The position numbers and the translations under genes were made by a program. This document shows positions 15,987 to 24,769 of a DNA stretch of 64,000 nucleotides, one piece after another; position 1 is the first letter of the stretch; every line of letters starts with the position of its first letter. Origin of the DNA: Sphingomonas endophytica. GTDB lineage: Bacteria > Pseudomonadota > Alphaproteobacteria > Sphingomonadales > Sphingomonadaceae. Under the pieces are notes generated by a model. It saw only the letters and a program-made list of their open reading frames with translations, ran no database searches and was not told where the DNA came from. The stretch lies in the NCBI RefSeq assembly GCF_014199415.1, contig NZ_JACIJN010000009.1, positions 124,001 to 188,000 of the forward strand, read 5' to 3'.

Positions 15987-16505
15987 TCAGGCCGTCCGTT
16001 CCGGCACCGCCGCGGCATCCGCCGCGATCGACGTCGCCGGCGCCAGCGCCTCCCACGGAAACACGAACCAGTCCTTGGTCACCGCGCGATCGATCGTCCG
16101 TGCCGCGAGGTCGACCTTCGCCGCCGAACCGCGATTGTCGATCAGCGTCGCGAAGCGCATCGCCCCTGCCGTGCCGCCCGCCTCCTCGAGCAGTCCGCGC
16201 AGCTTTGCGATCGTCCGCCCAGAATCGTTGATATCGTCGATGAACAGCAGCTTCTGCCCCTCGCGGGTCAGCGCGGCGAGCCGCTCGATCGCCGGGGCGG
16301 CGCGGGTGGTGTCCTGCGCCGAATAGTCGACCGACTGCATCGGCACGCCCGCCGCGTGGCTCAGATACACCGCGGGGACCAGCCCCCCGCGCCCGATCCC
16401 GACCAGCCAGTCGGGGCGCCACGTCGTATCGCGCGCGATCTTCGCGGCGAGCGTCCGGACATCGGCAATCAAATCGGCGTGGGTGACGGCGGTAAGGATC
16501 GGCAT
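15987..16505 (-). CDS. Phosphoribosyltransferase (xanthine-guanine PRTase-like)
   Basis: The 172-residue protein has the type I PRTase signature: the PRPP-binding loop in LLFIDDINDSGRT near residue 90 and the N-terminal GIGRGGLVPAVYLSH loop. The C-terminal KDWFVFPWEAL resembles the xanthine/guanine-type hood. It is therefore probably a cytoplasmic purine salvage enzyme using PRPP. The gene stands alone on the minus strand between a family A repeat and the lpoA-like gene; the exact base specificity is not readable. Confidence 0.85.
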   Translation of the reverse strand: MPILTAVTHADLIADVRTLAAKIARDTTWRPDWLVGIGRGGLVPAVYLSHAAGVPMQSVDYSAQDTTRAAPAIERLAALTREGQKLLFIDDINDSGRTIAKLRGLLEEAGGTAGAMRFATLIDNRGSAAKVDLAARTIDRAVTKDWFVFPWEALAPATSIAADAAAVPERTA

Positions 16506-16552
16506 CCCGATCCCCTACACGACCGCCACCGCCATGCCATAGCCTGCGCTGG

Positions 16553-17716
16553 CTATTTTCCGTCAAAGCCGGTCGGCGCCGGCGACACCGTCACCGTGTC
16601 GCCACCGCGGATCTCCTGTACCGCCAGCGCACGCTCGGCGACGTTGTCGCGCCCGAACCGGAAGGCGCCGTCGATCCCGGCGAAGCCGTCGGCGTCGCGC
16701 AGCCGGTTCTCGGGGAACGGCGATCCCGGCCGCCATTCGCGCGCGATCCGCACGACCAGCAGCACCGAATCATAGCCGAGGCTCGACAGCCGGTATGGCG
16801 CGGTGTTGAACCGGGCGCGGTAATTGCGTGCATATTGGCGGTACAGCGTGTCGGGCACGCTCGCGAACCATGCGCCGTTCAGCACCGCCGACGCGCGCGC
16901 GCCGCCATCCGAATTCCACAGCTCGGTGCCCAGGATCTGCGTCGACGGGCTGTTGCGCCTCACCAGCGGCACCGCGGCCGCGGCGGTCGCGGCGCTGTCG
17001 GCGATCAGCACGCCGCCGAACGGCGCATCCTTCGCCATCCGCTGCACCGCCCCGCCCAGCGCACCGCTGCCGCGATCATAGGTCTGGAGCGACACGACCC
17101 GTCCGCCGGCCTGCTCGACCGCGCGCAGGAACGCCGCCGATGCGCGCTGACCGTACAAGGCGTTGGGCACCAGCCCGCCGAAATTGTCGATGCCGCGTCC
17201 GCGCGCATAGGCGACGACGCGCTCGATCGCCTGCGCGGGCGCATAACCCAGCACATAGGCGCCGTTGCCCGCCACCCCGGTGTCGTTCGAGAAGGACAGC
17301 ACCGGCACCTTCGCCGCGCGCGCGATCGGCGCGACCGCGCGCACGTCCTCGGCGAGCAACGGCCCGAGGATCAGCTGCGCGCCCTCGCGGATCGCGCGGC
17401 TCGCCGCCGCCGCCGCGCCGGTCGCGGTGTCGTAGCTGGTGATCCGCACCTGCTGGTTGCGCGTGTCGAGCAGCGCGAGCTGCGTGGCATTGGCGAGACT
17501 GCGCCCGACCCCGGCGTTGCTGCCGGTCAGCGGCACCAGCAAGGCCACGCGGTTGCGCGCGGCATCCTGCGACAGCCCGGTCACCACCTCGGGCGCGGCT
17601 TCGCGCGGCGGCGGTGCGGGTTGTGTGGTCGGCGCCTGCTGCACCGGTCCGCGCGGCACCACCGTCGAACAGGCCGCGAGCAACAATGCCCCCGCGACCG
17701 TGATGACGCGCGACAT
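16553..17716 (-). CDS. LpoA-like lipoprotein, penicillin-binding protein activator
   Basis: The product (about 387 residues) starts with a lipoprotein signal peptide and lipobox, GALLLAACS, so the cysteine near residue 16 should be lipidated. The mature part has a periplasmic-binding-protein fold (VALLVPLTGSNAGVGRSLANATQLAL, GAQLILGPLLAEDVRAVAPIA, PVLSFSNDT, FGGVLIADSAATAAAAVPLV). This matches the C-terminal domain of LpoA and related activators. It is divergent from rsmI, as in gammaproteobacteria, where lpoA, rsmI and yraN are neighbours. A 13-codon upstream ATG at 17755 has a better ribosome site (GGGAG) but overlaps the rsmI start codon on the other strand. Confidence 0.87.
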   Translation of the reverse strand: MSRVITVAGALLLAACSTVVPRGPVQQAPTTQPAPPPREAAPEVVTGLSQDAARNRVALLVPLTGSNAGVGRSLANATQLALLDTRNQQVRITSYDTATGAAAAASRAIREGAQLILGPLLAEDVRAVAPIARAAKVPVLSFSNDTGVAGNGAYVLGYAPAQAIERVVAYARGRGIDNFGGLVPNALYGQRASAAFLRAVEQAGGRVVSLQTYDRGSGALGGAVQRMAKDAPFGGVLIADSAATAAAAVPLVRRNSPSTQILGTELWNSDGGARASAVLNGAWFASVPDTLYRQYARNYRARFNTAPYRLSSLGYDSVLLVVRIAREWRPGSPFPENRLRDADGFAGIDGAFRFGRDNVAERALAVQEIRGGDTVTVSPAPTGFDGK

Positions 17717-17753
17717 TGCGCTCGACCATTGCGAACGCCCGATCGCCTCTGCC

Positions 17754-18608
17754 ATGACTACTCCCGTGAACCCGTTGACCCCCGGCCTGTACATCGTCGC
17801 CACCCCGATCGGCAATCTCGGCGATCTTTCCCCCCGCGCCGCCGAGGTGCTCGCGGGGGCGGACGTGATCGCCGTGGAGGATACGCGCGTGACCGCCGGA
17901 TTGCTCCGCCACATCGGCACCAAGCGGCCGATGACCCCTTATCACGATCACAATGCCGAGCATGTCCGCCCGCAGCTGATCGCCCGGATGGCCAGCGAGG
18001 TAGTGGCGCTGGTGTCCGACGCCGGCACGCCGCTGATCTCCGATCCGGGCTATAAACTCGTGCGCGACGCGCGTGCGGCCGGGCATCAGGTCGTCACCAT
18101 CCCCGGTCCGTGCGCCGCGATCGCCGCGCTGACGCTTGCCGGGCTGCCGACCGACCGCTTCTTCTTCCTCGGCTTCCTGCCCGCGAAGGAACAGGCGCGC
18201 GCCGCCGCGATCGCGGAGGTCGCGGCAGTCCGCGCGACGCTGGTGATCTACGAATCGGGGCCGCGTCTGTCCGCCTGCCTGTCCGCGCTCGCCGACGGGC
18301 TCGGCGACCGCGAGGCGGCGGTGACGCGCGAAATCACCAAGAAGTTCGAGGAGGCGGTCACCGGCACGTTGTCGACGCTCGCCGCCCGCTACGCCGACGC
18401 GCCGCCCAGGGGCGAGATCGTCGTCGTCGTCGCACCCCCCGCCCCGCCGGCGCCGATGGCGATCGAGGATGCCGATGCCGCGCTTGCCGAGGCGCTCACG
18501 CGACTTCCGGCCTCAAAGGCCGCGGGCGAGGTCGCCAAGGCGTTCGGCGTCGACCGCAAGGCGCTCTACGCCCGCGCGCTGGAGATGAAGGGCGACTCGG
18601 TCGCGTAA
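17754..18608 (+). CDS. rsmI: 16S rRNA (cytidine1402-2'-O)-methyltransferase RsmI
   Basis: The 284-residue protein has the tetrapyrrole-methylase fold with hallmark RsmI stretches: LYIVATPIGNLGDLSPRA, VEDTRVTAGLLRHIG, LVSDAGTPLISDPGYKLVR, IPGPCAAIAALTLAGLPTDRF and EITKKFEEAVTGTL. Family members methylate the 2'-OH of C1402 in 16S rRNA using SAM. It is divergent from the lpoA-like gene with the start codons almost overlapping. In many proteobacteria yraN follows directly; here a hexosaminidase and a hypothetical gene are inserted between them. Confidence 0.96.
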   Translation: MTTPVNPLTPGLYIVATPIGNLGDLSPRAAEVLAGADVIAVEDTRVTAGLLRHIGTKRPMTPYHDHNAEHVRPQLIARMASEVVALVSDAGTPLISDPGYKLVRDARAAGHQVVTIPGPCAAIAALTLAGLPTDRFFFLGFLPAKEQARAAAIAEVAAVRATLVIYESGPRLSACLSALADGLGDREAAVTREITKKFEEAVTGTLSTLAARYADAPPRGEIVVVVAPPAPPAPMAIEDADAALAEALTRLPASKAAGEVAKAFGVDRKALYARALEMKGDSVA

Positions 18609-18727
18609 CGGCCCGTTGCCCGGACCTGGTCCGCGACGACGGTAGAGGCGAACGATCAGCGCGGTTGCGACAGGAGGAGCAACACCCTACGACATCGCCT
18701 AATACCAATATCATACCGGAGAACGAC

Positions 18728-20647
18728 ATGACCCGCCGCATCGGCCTGCCCCTGCTGGCCGCCACGCTCCTGTCGTCCACCCCGCTCGCCGCGCAGGTCG
18801 CGACCCGCCCGGCGATCTTCCCCGCACCGACCGAGCTGACGCTCGGCGCGGACACGATGACGCTCGGTCGGCGGGTCACGCTGGTCGCCGCCCCCGGCAC
18901 CGACGCCGCCACCGTCGCGCTGGCCGCCCAGATCCTGCGCACCGCCGGGGTCGAGACGATCACCACCGCTCGCCGCCCCGTCACCGACGCCACGCAGCCG
19001 CAGATCGTGCTCGGGCTCGCCGATGCCGCGCTCGTCCGCACCGCGCTGTCGGGCACCGCGCCCGATACCGTGCGCGAGGGTTATACGCTCACGATCGCCC
19101 CCGCCACGAACACGGTGACGCTGGCCGGTCATGACGCCGACGGGCTGTTCCATGCGGTGCAGACGCTTCGCCAGCTGGTCCAGCGCCCCACGCTCCCCGC
19201 GCTGGTGATTCGCGACCATCCCGCGATGCCGGTGCGCGGCACGATCGAGGGTTTCTACGGCAAGCCGTGGACGATGGCCGAGCGCACCCGCCACCTCGAC
19301 TTCCTCGCGACCGTCAAGGCCAATACCTATGTCTACAGCCCCAAGGACGACCCCTATGCGCGCGACCGCTGGCGCGAAGCCTATTCCGCCGAGACGCTGA
19401 CCCAGCTCGGCACGCTGGCGGCGGCGGCGACGCGCAACCATGTCGATTTCGTCTACGCGATCTCGCCGGGGCCGAGCGTCTGCTTCTCCGCGCCCGCCGA
19501 CCTTCAGGCATTGCGCACCAAGTTCGACGCGTTGCGCGCGATCGGCATCCATCGCTTCTACGTCGCGCTCGACGATATCGAGTATAAGAAGTGGAATTGC
19601 GACGCCGATCAGGCTGCGTTCGGCCCGTCGGGCGCTGCCGCCGCCGGCAAGGCGCAGGCGCAATTGCTCAACGCGGTGCAGGCCGACCTGACCCGCCGCG
19701 ATCCCAAGGCGCCGCCGCTCATCATGGTGCCGACCGAATATTACGACGCCAAGGACACCCCCTACAAGGCGGCGCTGCGCGACAATCTCGATCCGAAGGT
19801 GGTGGTGCAATGGACCGGCACCGATGTCGTGCCGCCCGCGATCTCGGTCCCCGATGCCAAGGCCGCGACCAAGGCGTTCGGACGCAAGACGCTGCTCTGG
19901 GACAATTATCCCGTCAACGATTATGCGCAGACCACCGGCCGGCTGCTGATGGCCCCCTATGCGCGGCGCGAGGCGGGGTTGGCGGGCGAGCTGACCGGCA
20001 TCCTGTCCAACCCGATGAACCAGGAAGCGCCGAGCCGCGTCGCGGTCACCGGCGTGCTGGCGTTCGCGTGGAACGACAAGGATTATGACGCCGAGCGGAC
20101 GTGGCAGTGGTCGGCGCGCGAGCTGGCCGGGGGCGACGCGCGCGCGACGGACGCGCTGCTGACCTTCTTCGACACCCAGCATATGGCGCCGACCTTCGGC
20201 AGCCAGCCGTGGCAGGAACAGGCACCGCGGCTCCACGCCTTGCTCGACGCTGTCCGCACCGCGCTGGCGGATGGCGACGCCGGGACGCGCGCGCAGGCGA
20301 TCGCCGACCTGACCCGCGCCGCCGACGATCTCGTCGCCGCCCCCGACACGATCCGCGCCGGGGTGGCGGACGCGTCGTTCACCGAACAGGCGCGCCCGTG
20401 GCTCGACGCGCTGGCGCTCTGGGGGCGCGCGCTCGGCCAGACCGCCGCCGGACTTGCTGCCGCCGATGCGGGCAGCCCTGCCGCCGCGCGCTATTTCGCC
20501 GACGCGCAACGCCTCGCGACCGACGCGGCCGCGGTCCGGACGATTCCCGGTGCGACGCGCTTCGACGGCACGATCCGCATCGCCGATGGCGTCCTCGACC
20601 GCTTCATCGCCGACGCGCCGGGCTTGATCGGAACGGGCGCGCGCTGA
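18728..20647 (+). CDS. Exported GH84 beta-N-acetylglucosaminidase
   Basis: This 639-residue protein has a signal peptide ending at PLAAQ, an N-terminal domain resembling the GH20/GH84 accessory domain (GYTLTIAPATNTVTLAGHDADGLFHAVQTL), and the GH84 catalytic barrel with IEGFYGKPWT (about residue 180) and the double-aspartate motif VALDDIEYKKW that supplies polarising residue and acid/base. Such enzymes remove terminal GlcNAc from glycans with substrate-assisted catalysis. GGAGA sits seven bases before the ATG. The gene stands between rsmI and yraN, an apparent insertion into a conserved neighbourhood; codon usage is like its neighbours. Confidence 0.93.
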   Translation: MTRRIGLPLLAATLLSSTPLAAQVATRPAIFPAPTELTLGADTMTLGRRVTLVAAPGTDAATVALAAQILRTAGVETITTARRPVTDATQPQIVLGLADAALVRTALSGTAPDTVREGYTLTIAPATNTVTLAGHDADGLFHAVQTLRQLVQRPTLPALVIRDHPAMPVRGTIEGFYGKPWTMAERTRHLDFLATVKANTYVYSPKDDPYARDRWREAYSAETLTQLGTLAAAATRNHVDFVYAISPGPSVCFSAPADLQALRTKFDALRAIGIHRFYVALDDIEYKKWNCDADQAAFGPSGAAAAGKAQAQLLNAVQADLTRRDPKAPPLIMVPTEYYDAKDTPYKAALRDNLDPKVVVQWTGTDVVPPAISVPDAKAATKAFGRKTLLWDNYPVNDYAQTTGRLLMAPYARREAGLAGELTGILSNPMNQEAPSRVAVTGVLAFAWNDKDYDAERTWQWSARELAGGDARATDALLTFFDTQHMAPTFGSQPWQEQAPRLHALLDAVRTALADGDAGTRAQAIADLTRAADDLVAAPDTIRAGVADASFTEQARPWLDALALWGRALGQTAAGLAAADAGSPAAARYFADAQRLATDAAAVRTIPGATRFDGTIRIADGVLDRFIADAPGLIGTGAR

Positions 20648-20769
20648 CAGTTCAGCCGCGGTCGATAAGCTAGAAAATAAAGTCGCCTGATCGGAAGCGA
20701 ACGATATCAATCATGTCGCGCCACAAAGCGGGTGCACCCGGCAGAATCCGCCATGTGCCGGCATTGCGG

Positions 20770-20829
20770 GATGCATTTGTAACTTGCAGGATCATCGCGC
20801 CGGATGATCCTGCACGTGACGAAAGCATC
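20770..20829. repeat. Long hairpin (27-bp arms) ahead of hypothetical gene
   Basis: Arms 20770-20796 and 20803-20829 match at 23 of 27 positions around a six-base loop (GCGCCG); the inner GCAGGATCATC/GATGATCCTGC is perfect. It ends five bases before the proposed start codon at 20834, so it may hide or regulate the ribosome site, or be a small repeat element. It has no T-run, so it is not a standard terminator. Confidence 0.75.
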
Positions 20830-20833
20830 GCAA

Positions 20834-21568
20834 ATGTTTGCTCTGCCGCGGATTTCTCGTCTTTCTCCACTTGCGCTGGCCACGCTCGCCCTGTGCGGCG
20901 GCGGATCGCAGGCGGCCCTGGCGCAACGGATCGCGCCGATGGCCACCGCCCCCGCCGGCGTGGCGACGGATCCGGTCCGCCTGTTCGATGACGCCGTCGG
21001 CAAGCTGCGCATCCCGGCGCAGGTCGTCGTCGGGACGCCACCCGTCGGACAGGCATTCGGCCATCCGGATGACGGCACGATCGTGGTCGACCGTCAGATG
21101 GTCGCGACGATCCAGACTTCACAAGAAGCGCTGGCGCTTGCCGCGATCCTGCAAAGCTATGCCGTCGACAGCCCACCGCCACTGCGCACGCGCGAGCATG
21201 TCAGCGCGGGCGAGATCGTCGCCGGCCTGCTCGCGGGCGCAGCGGGTTCAAGCCTCAACAAGCCCGGCAATCGCTACCGACAGCTCACCGCCGGCGAGCG
21301 ACAGGCGCTCGAGAAACGGCAGGCAGCCGGGTGGCAGGTCGGCGGCGCGCAGACGCTCACCACGCACCAGGTGCAGGGGACCCGCGTGCTGACGATCCTC
21401 GACAAGGCCGGCGGATGCTCGGCCCCGCTGGCGACGCTGCTGCACCGGATCGCCGACCTTACAAACGACGGCGCGCCGGCCGCGGCCAGCCTGTTCGCGC
21501 GCGCGGTGCTCGGCGATGTCGGTGCGTTCCTCCAGCCCCCGGATGCGTCCTGCCTCCGCGGCAGGTGA
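20834..21568 (+). CDS. Exported protein resembling a degenerate M48 peptidase
   Basis: The 244-residue product has a signal-like N terminus (LSPLALATLALCGGGSQAALA). The middle part (VGQAFGHPDDGTIVVDRQMVATIQTSQEALALAAILQS) follows the spacing of the M48 Ste24-like peptidase stretch in which an HExxH zinc motif normally comes next, but here the motif is missing (LQSYAVDS). The C-terminal part carries two cysteines and no zinc ligands. If the relation holds, it is an inactive homologue, perhaps a chaperone-like or binding protein; otherwise it is an unknown exported protein. A second in-frame ATG at 20804 lies inside the hairpin and is less likely. Confidence 0.6.
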   Translation: MFALPRISRLSPLALATLALCGGGSQAALAQRIAPMATAPAGVATDPVRLFDDAVGKLRIPAQVVVGTPPVGQAFGHPDDGTIVVDRQMVATIQTSQEALALAAILQSYAVDSPPPLRTREHVSAGEIVAGLLAGAAGSSLNKPGNRYRQLTAGERQALEKRQAAGWQVGGAQTLTTHQVQGTRVLTILDKAGGCSAPLATLLHRIADLTNDGAPAAASLFARAVLGDVGAFLQPPDASCLRGR

Positions 21569-21610
21569 AGCGACTTGCCCGCGCCCGCTTCCACCATTAT
21601 CCTTCCCGCG

Positions 21611-21985
21611 ATGCGCCCACCCCGCTCCACCGCCACCCGCCGTGTCGCGGAGGAGGCCGGGCGGCGCGGCGAGCGGCTTGCGGCATGGTGGCTGCGGCTC
21701 AAGGGCTGGCAGATCCTCGATCGCCGGGTGCGCACCCCGGTGGGCGAGGTCGACCTGATCGCCCGCCGCGGTACGCTGGTCGCGTTCGTCGAGGTCAAGA
21801 CCCGCCGCACCCCCGCCGAACTCGACGCGGCGATCGACGAGCGCCGGCTCGCGCGCGTCGCCGCCGCGGCGGAGGTGCTGATGCCGCACTACGCCACCGC
21901 AGGCGAGGACATCCGCGTCGACGTGATCCTGCTCGCCCCCGGCACGCGCCCGCGCCACATCGAGAATGCATGGATCGGCTATTGA
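21611..21985 (+). CDS. YraN family (UPF0102) endonuclease-like protein
   Basis: The 124-residue product matches YraN: GRRGERLAAWWLRLKGWQIL near the start, then the nuclease-like motif VGEVDLIARRGTLVAFVEVKTR (E-V-D-L-I ... F-V-E-V-K), typical of Holliday-junction-resolvase-fold proteins. Its cellular role is not established. The ATG at 21611 gives the usual family length; a TTG 12 codons upstream is possible. In gammaproteobacteria it is part of the lpoA/rsmI/yraN cluster, and sphingomonads often have gshB next; here a 2.7-kb glycosyltransferase island separates yraN from gshB. Confidence 0.92.
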   Translation: MRPPRSTATRRVAEEAGRRGERLAAWWLRLKGWQILDRRVRTPVGEVDLIARRGTLVAFVEVKTRRTPAELDAAIDERRLARVAAAAEVLMPHYATAGEDIRVDVILLAPGTRPRHIENAWIGY

Positions 21986-22006
21986 CGGAGACGCCTACCT
22001 GCCGGC

Positions 22007-23476
22007 TTAGGGCAGCAGGCGATAGGTCCTGATGACCTCCTTGCCGTTGACGGCTTCGCAGATCGGCGTCACCTTCAGACTAAAAGGTGGCTGGTTGAGA
22101 TCGACACCCCTGCCCTGACCGACGCGCCAGTCAAATCGCACCTCTTCATTGCTCGGCTTGTCCGGGTTGATCGGCCCAACTTCGATTATGGGATGGGCTT
22201 CAGTGATGTAGACGTTCGCTTTGGCGCAAAGCTTTGACAACACTTCTTGAATGTCTCTGTTTGAAAGATGCTGAAGAACTTGCCGAACTAGGTAGATATC
22301 AGCTTCCGGCAGCGCGTCTACGACTACGTCGACAATTCTAAACGAGACATTACCGCCCTCATAGAGCGTTCGATTATAGTCGATGAGCTCAGGCACGATA
22401 TCGCACCCGAGATAGAGATTATCGCTTTCAGCGATAATGGCGCTGCCAACGACAAAATCCCCGCATCCGAGATCAGCGATCGAAACGGGACGCTTCAATG
22501 TATCCCGAACCTTTCGTATCTCGGCTGAGATCGCGTCAACGTAAGCCTGTGCAGCAGGCCCGCGGGAACCGACGCCCGAAAAAAACTTCGATTGTCCGTC
22601 GTCACCCCAAAGATGGTGAGCGTAGGTTCGCTGGAAGGCAGAGCGACGGACTTGCCGCTCGTCGGGAATGGTAACCTCCTCAGTTTTGCCGAAGTCATCT
22701 GGCAGTTCCGTGAGATAGGGCTTCGCCCAGCGCGCGAAGTTGGTGCCGAGCGACCTCACCTCGCCAGGAGTCATGTCTTGGATGAGCGGCCAGGCCTGCG
22801 ACTCCCATAGATGGGTAGCATAGCTCTCGGATGTATCGATTCGCCCCTCTGCTTCAAAGATCTGATAAACACCGTTAGCAGTCCAGGTCGGCCAGAAAAA
22901 TGCCTTATGGTCAAGCATCGTAACCTCGTTAGGAAACAATCTTGCCATGAAATGCGGCAATTGAACCGAATGCTCCCCCCAAAAGGGATTACCGATGGTT
23001 GTTCCTCTGAACCATGAATATTGATCAATCCAGCGAGTTATAAACAAGCTATTAGCATGCGACAAAATCACTGCATTACAAAGGCCATACTCAGCGTCAA
23101 CACCCTCTTGACCGAGCACGACTGAATGATCAAGAAGATCGTCGAAGCTTCGATGTACCAATACGTCAGCGTCAAGGTATATGCCGCCGTGATTTACTAA
23201 GGCCATCAGCCGTACGATGTCGGCACGATGTGCCGGACTCAACAACGGCCGCCCACATATACGACGCGGAGCCTCGATCTTTATCGCGCTTACGAGTGGC
23301 TTGGTGATCTCCCACCAAACAGAGTCAGGTTCATACTCATAATAGAAGTGAACCGCATCAGGTTTGATTTGCTGAATCGCGCTACGGAGGCAGACATAGT
23401 GAACCAGGCTCCACGGCTTTCCGCCGAAATCCGGGCTCATGCCAAAGCAATAATGCAGTATTTTGGGAATGGCCAT
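22007..23476 (-). CDS. Fusion of GT32-like glycosyltransferase and SAM methyltransferase
   Basis: Residues 1-about 240 resemble the DXD sugar-binding family (capsular/OCH1-like, GT32): IPKILHYCFG at the start and HRADIVRLMALVNHGGIYLDADVLV with the DxD motif near residue 100. Residues about 300-470 form a class I SAM-dependent methyltransferase with motif I VSIADLGCGDFVVGSA and LGCDIVPELIDYNR. The two enzymes in one 489-residue chain suggest glycan modification, adding a sugar and a methyl group to a surface polysaccharide. Base composition is visibly AT-richer than the flanks, a sign of horizontal transfer. It forms an island with the next gene between yraN and gshB. Confidence 0.82.
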   Translation of the reverse strand: MAIPKILHYCFGMSPDFGGKPWSLVHYVCLRSAIQQIKPDAVHFYYEYEPDSVWWEITKPLVSAIKIEAPRRICGRPLLSPAHRADIVRLMALVNHGGIYLDADVLVHRSFDDLLDHSVVLGQEGVDAEYGLCNAVILSHANSLFITRWIDQYSWFRGTTIGNPFWGEHSVQLPHFMARLFPNEVTMLDHKAFFWPTWTANGVYQIFEAEGRIDTSESYATHLWESQAWPLIQDMTPGEVRSLGTNFARWAKPYLTELPDDFGKTEEVTIPDERQVRRSAFQRTYAHHLWGDDGQSKFFSGVGSRGPAAQAYVDAISAEIRKVRDTLKRPVSIADLGCGDFVVGSAIIAESDNLYLGCDIVPELIDYNRTLYEGGNVSFRIVDVVVDALPEADIYLVRQVLQHLSNRDIQEVLSKLCAKANVYITEAHPIIEVGPINPDKPSNEEVRFDWRVGQGRGVDLNQPPFSLKVTPICEAVNGKEVIRTYRLLP

Positions 23477-23645
23477 GTAGTCCCCCTATTGAAATTACTT
23501 TGACATGAGAATGCCGCCGGAACTGCTTGTTGCAAGCGTTCCAGCGCGGACGGCGACCCGGTCATTATAGGACAGCCACGTCTGCGCAGTTGCCGTACGT
23601 AAGCTTCACCTGTGTCATTTAACGAGCGGCGGACCTGATTGTCGC

Positions 23646-24602
23646 CTAAGTCGTCAGCCCCACCCCGCGCTCCGGGGCATCGGTATCGAGGCCCAGCACC
23701 GACTCGATCGCATAGCCGACCGCCGGCACGCCCAGCATATGGAGCAGGTCGCCGGTCGCCTTGTCCTCGTAATATTCGCCGTCCAGACAGCCGGGAAAGC
23801 ACAAATAATGCGCGGTCAGCCGCGCCAGCGCGCTTCCGGACAGGTAATAGAGCGCCCCGCGGATCCATGGCGCGACGAACGGCTTGCCATAGATGGCCGG
23901 CACCGGCGCGGTGCATTTGCCGTGGTGCCAGCAACGGTCGTGAAACGGGCTGGCAACCGTGACGCCGATGTAATCGCCCTCCGCGAAGACCGCCCGCGTT
24001 TCATCCACGTCGGCCGCGATGCCGGGCAACACGCGCGTGTCGTCGTCGATCTTGAGCACCCCGTGGCGCGCCCCCAACGCCTCCAACAACGTCCAGCTCT
24101 CGAACACCTTCGCCGGCAGCGCCTCATAGACGTCCCCGACCGGCAGCCGCAGCACCGCCCCGGCGTCGTCACGTTCGAAGGCCAGCGCGCCGCCGCCGAT
24201 GACGATGACCGGCTGCACCCCGAAATAGCGGTCGGTGAGCGCACAAGCCGTCTCGCGCGCCTTGCCGAGATAGGCGTCGCACGACAGCACGACCGGCAGC
24301 GGCAATCGCCGTGCCGCCGTCGCGGCGACCCATTCGGCCAGTCCGGGCAGTTCGCGCGCGACGCGCTGGCGGGTGATCTCGCGATAGGCGGCCAGAATGT
24401 CGGCGAGGTTCTCGGAGTAAGGCGAAGCCTTGAGCGCGAGCCGCAGCAGCATCTGCCCGGTGGCGCTTGGCTCGTCGTCGATACAATGGTCGACGAACAG
24501 TCGCAGCGCGATCTGGTGAAGGTCGATGCTGCTCAGACGCCGTCCGGCTTCGTCGGTCAATTCGGCAATCAGATCGCGTTCCGCCGTATCGGCAGCATAC
24601 AT
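23646..24602 (-). CDS. Putative galactosyltransferase-like (Galactosyl_T / GT31-type) protein
   Basis: The product (318 residues from the ATG at 24602) has a GT-A-like core with the DxD-type metal site in HGVLKIDDDTRVL, preceded by VFESWTLLEAL, and followed by GALYYLSGSALARLTAHYL and GEYYEDKATGDLLHML. The KIDDD, YLSG and ED pattern is that of beta-1,3-glycosyltransferases of the Galactosyl_T group; the donor is unknown. The N-terminal 110 residues are helical and unrecognised. It lies upstream of the GT-methyltransferase fusion on the same strand, separated by about 170 bases without another gene. Longer starts at 24665 or 24722 are in frame, but none has a clear ribosome site. Confidence 0.65.
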   Translation of the reverse strand: MYAADTAERDLIAELTDEAGRRLSSIDLHQIALRLFVDHCIDDEPSATGQMLLRLALKASPYSENLADILAAYREITRQRVARELPGLAEWVAATAARRLPLPVVLSCDAYLGKARETACALTDRYFGVQPVIVIGGGALAFERDDAGAVLRLPVGDVYEALPAKVFESWTLLEALGARHGVLKIDDDTRVLPGIAADVDETRAVFAEGDYIGVTVASPFHDRCWHHGKCTAPVPAIYGKPFVAPWIRGALYYLSGSALARLTAHYLCFPGCLDGEYYEDKATGDLLHMLGVPAVGYAIESVLGLDTDAPERGVGLTT

Positions 24603-24769
24603 GGTGACAAACCTCGCGAGGCGAACGCGTCGCGGGAACGATCGCGTTGCGGATGGACGCTTCATTATAGAGGGCCGCGTGCCGCCGCCGCCGCGCCCAC
24701 CCCGCGCATCGCCTGCTGACAAGCGAGCCGCCGACGCCTAACGGACGGATCAACGTCTCTGGAGGACCC

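Noticed and set aside
15853..16566. Alternative longer minus-strand frame over the phosphoribosyltransferase
   Set aside because: Different frame from the gene with the PRTase motifs; Arg/Gly-rich translation.
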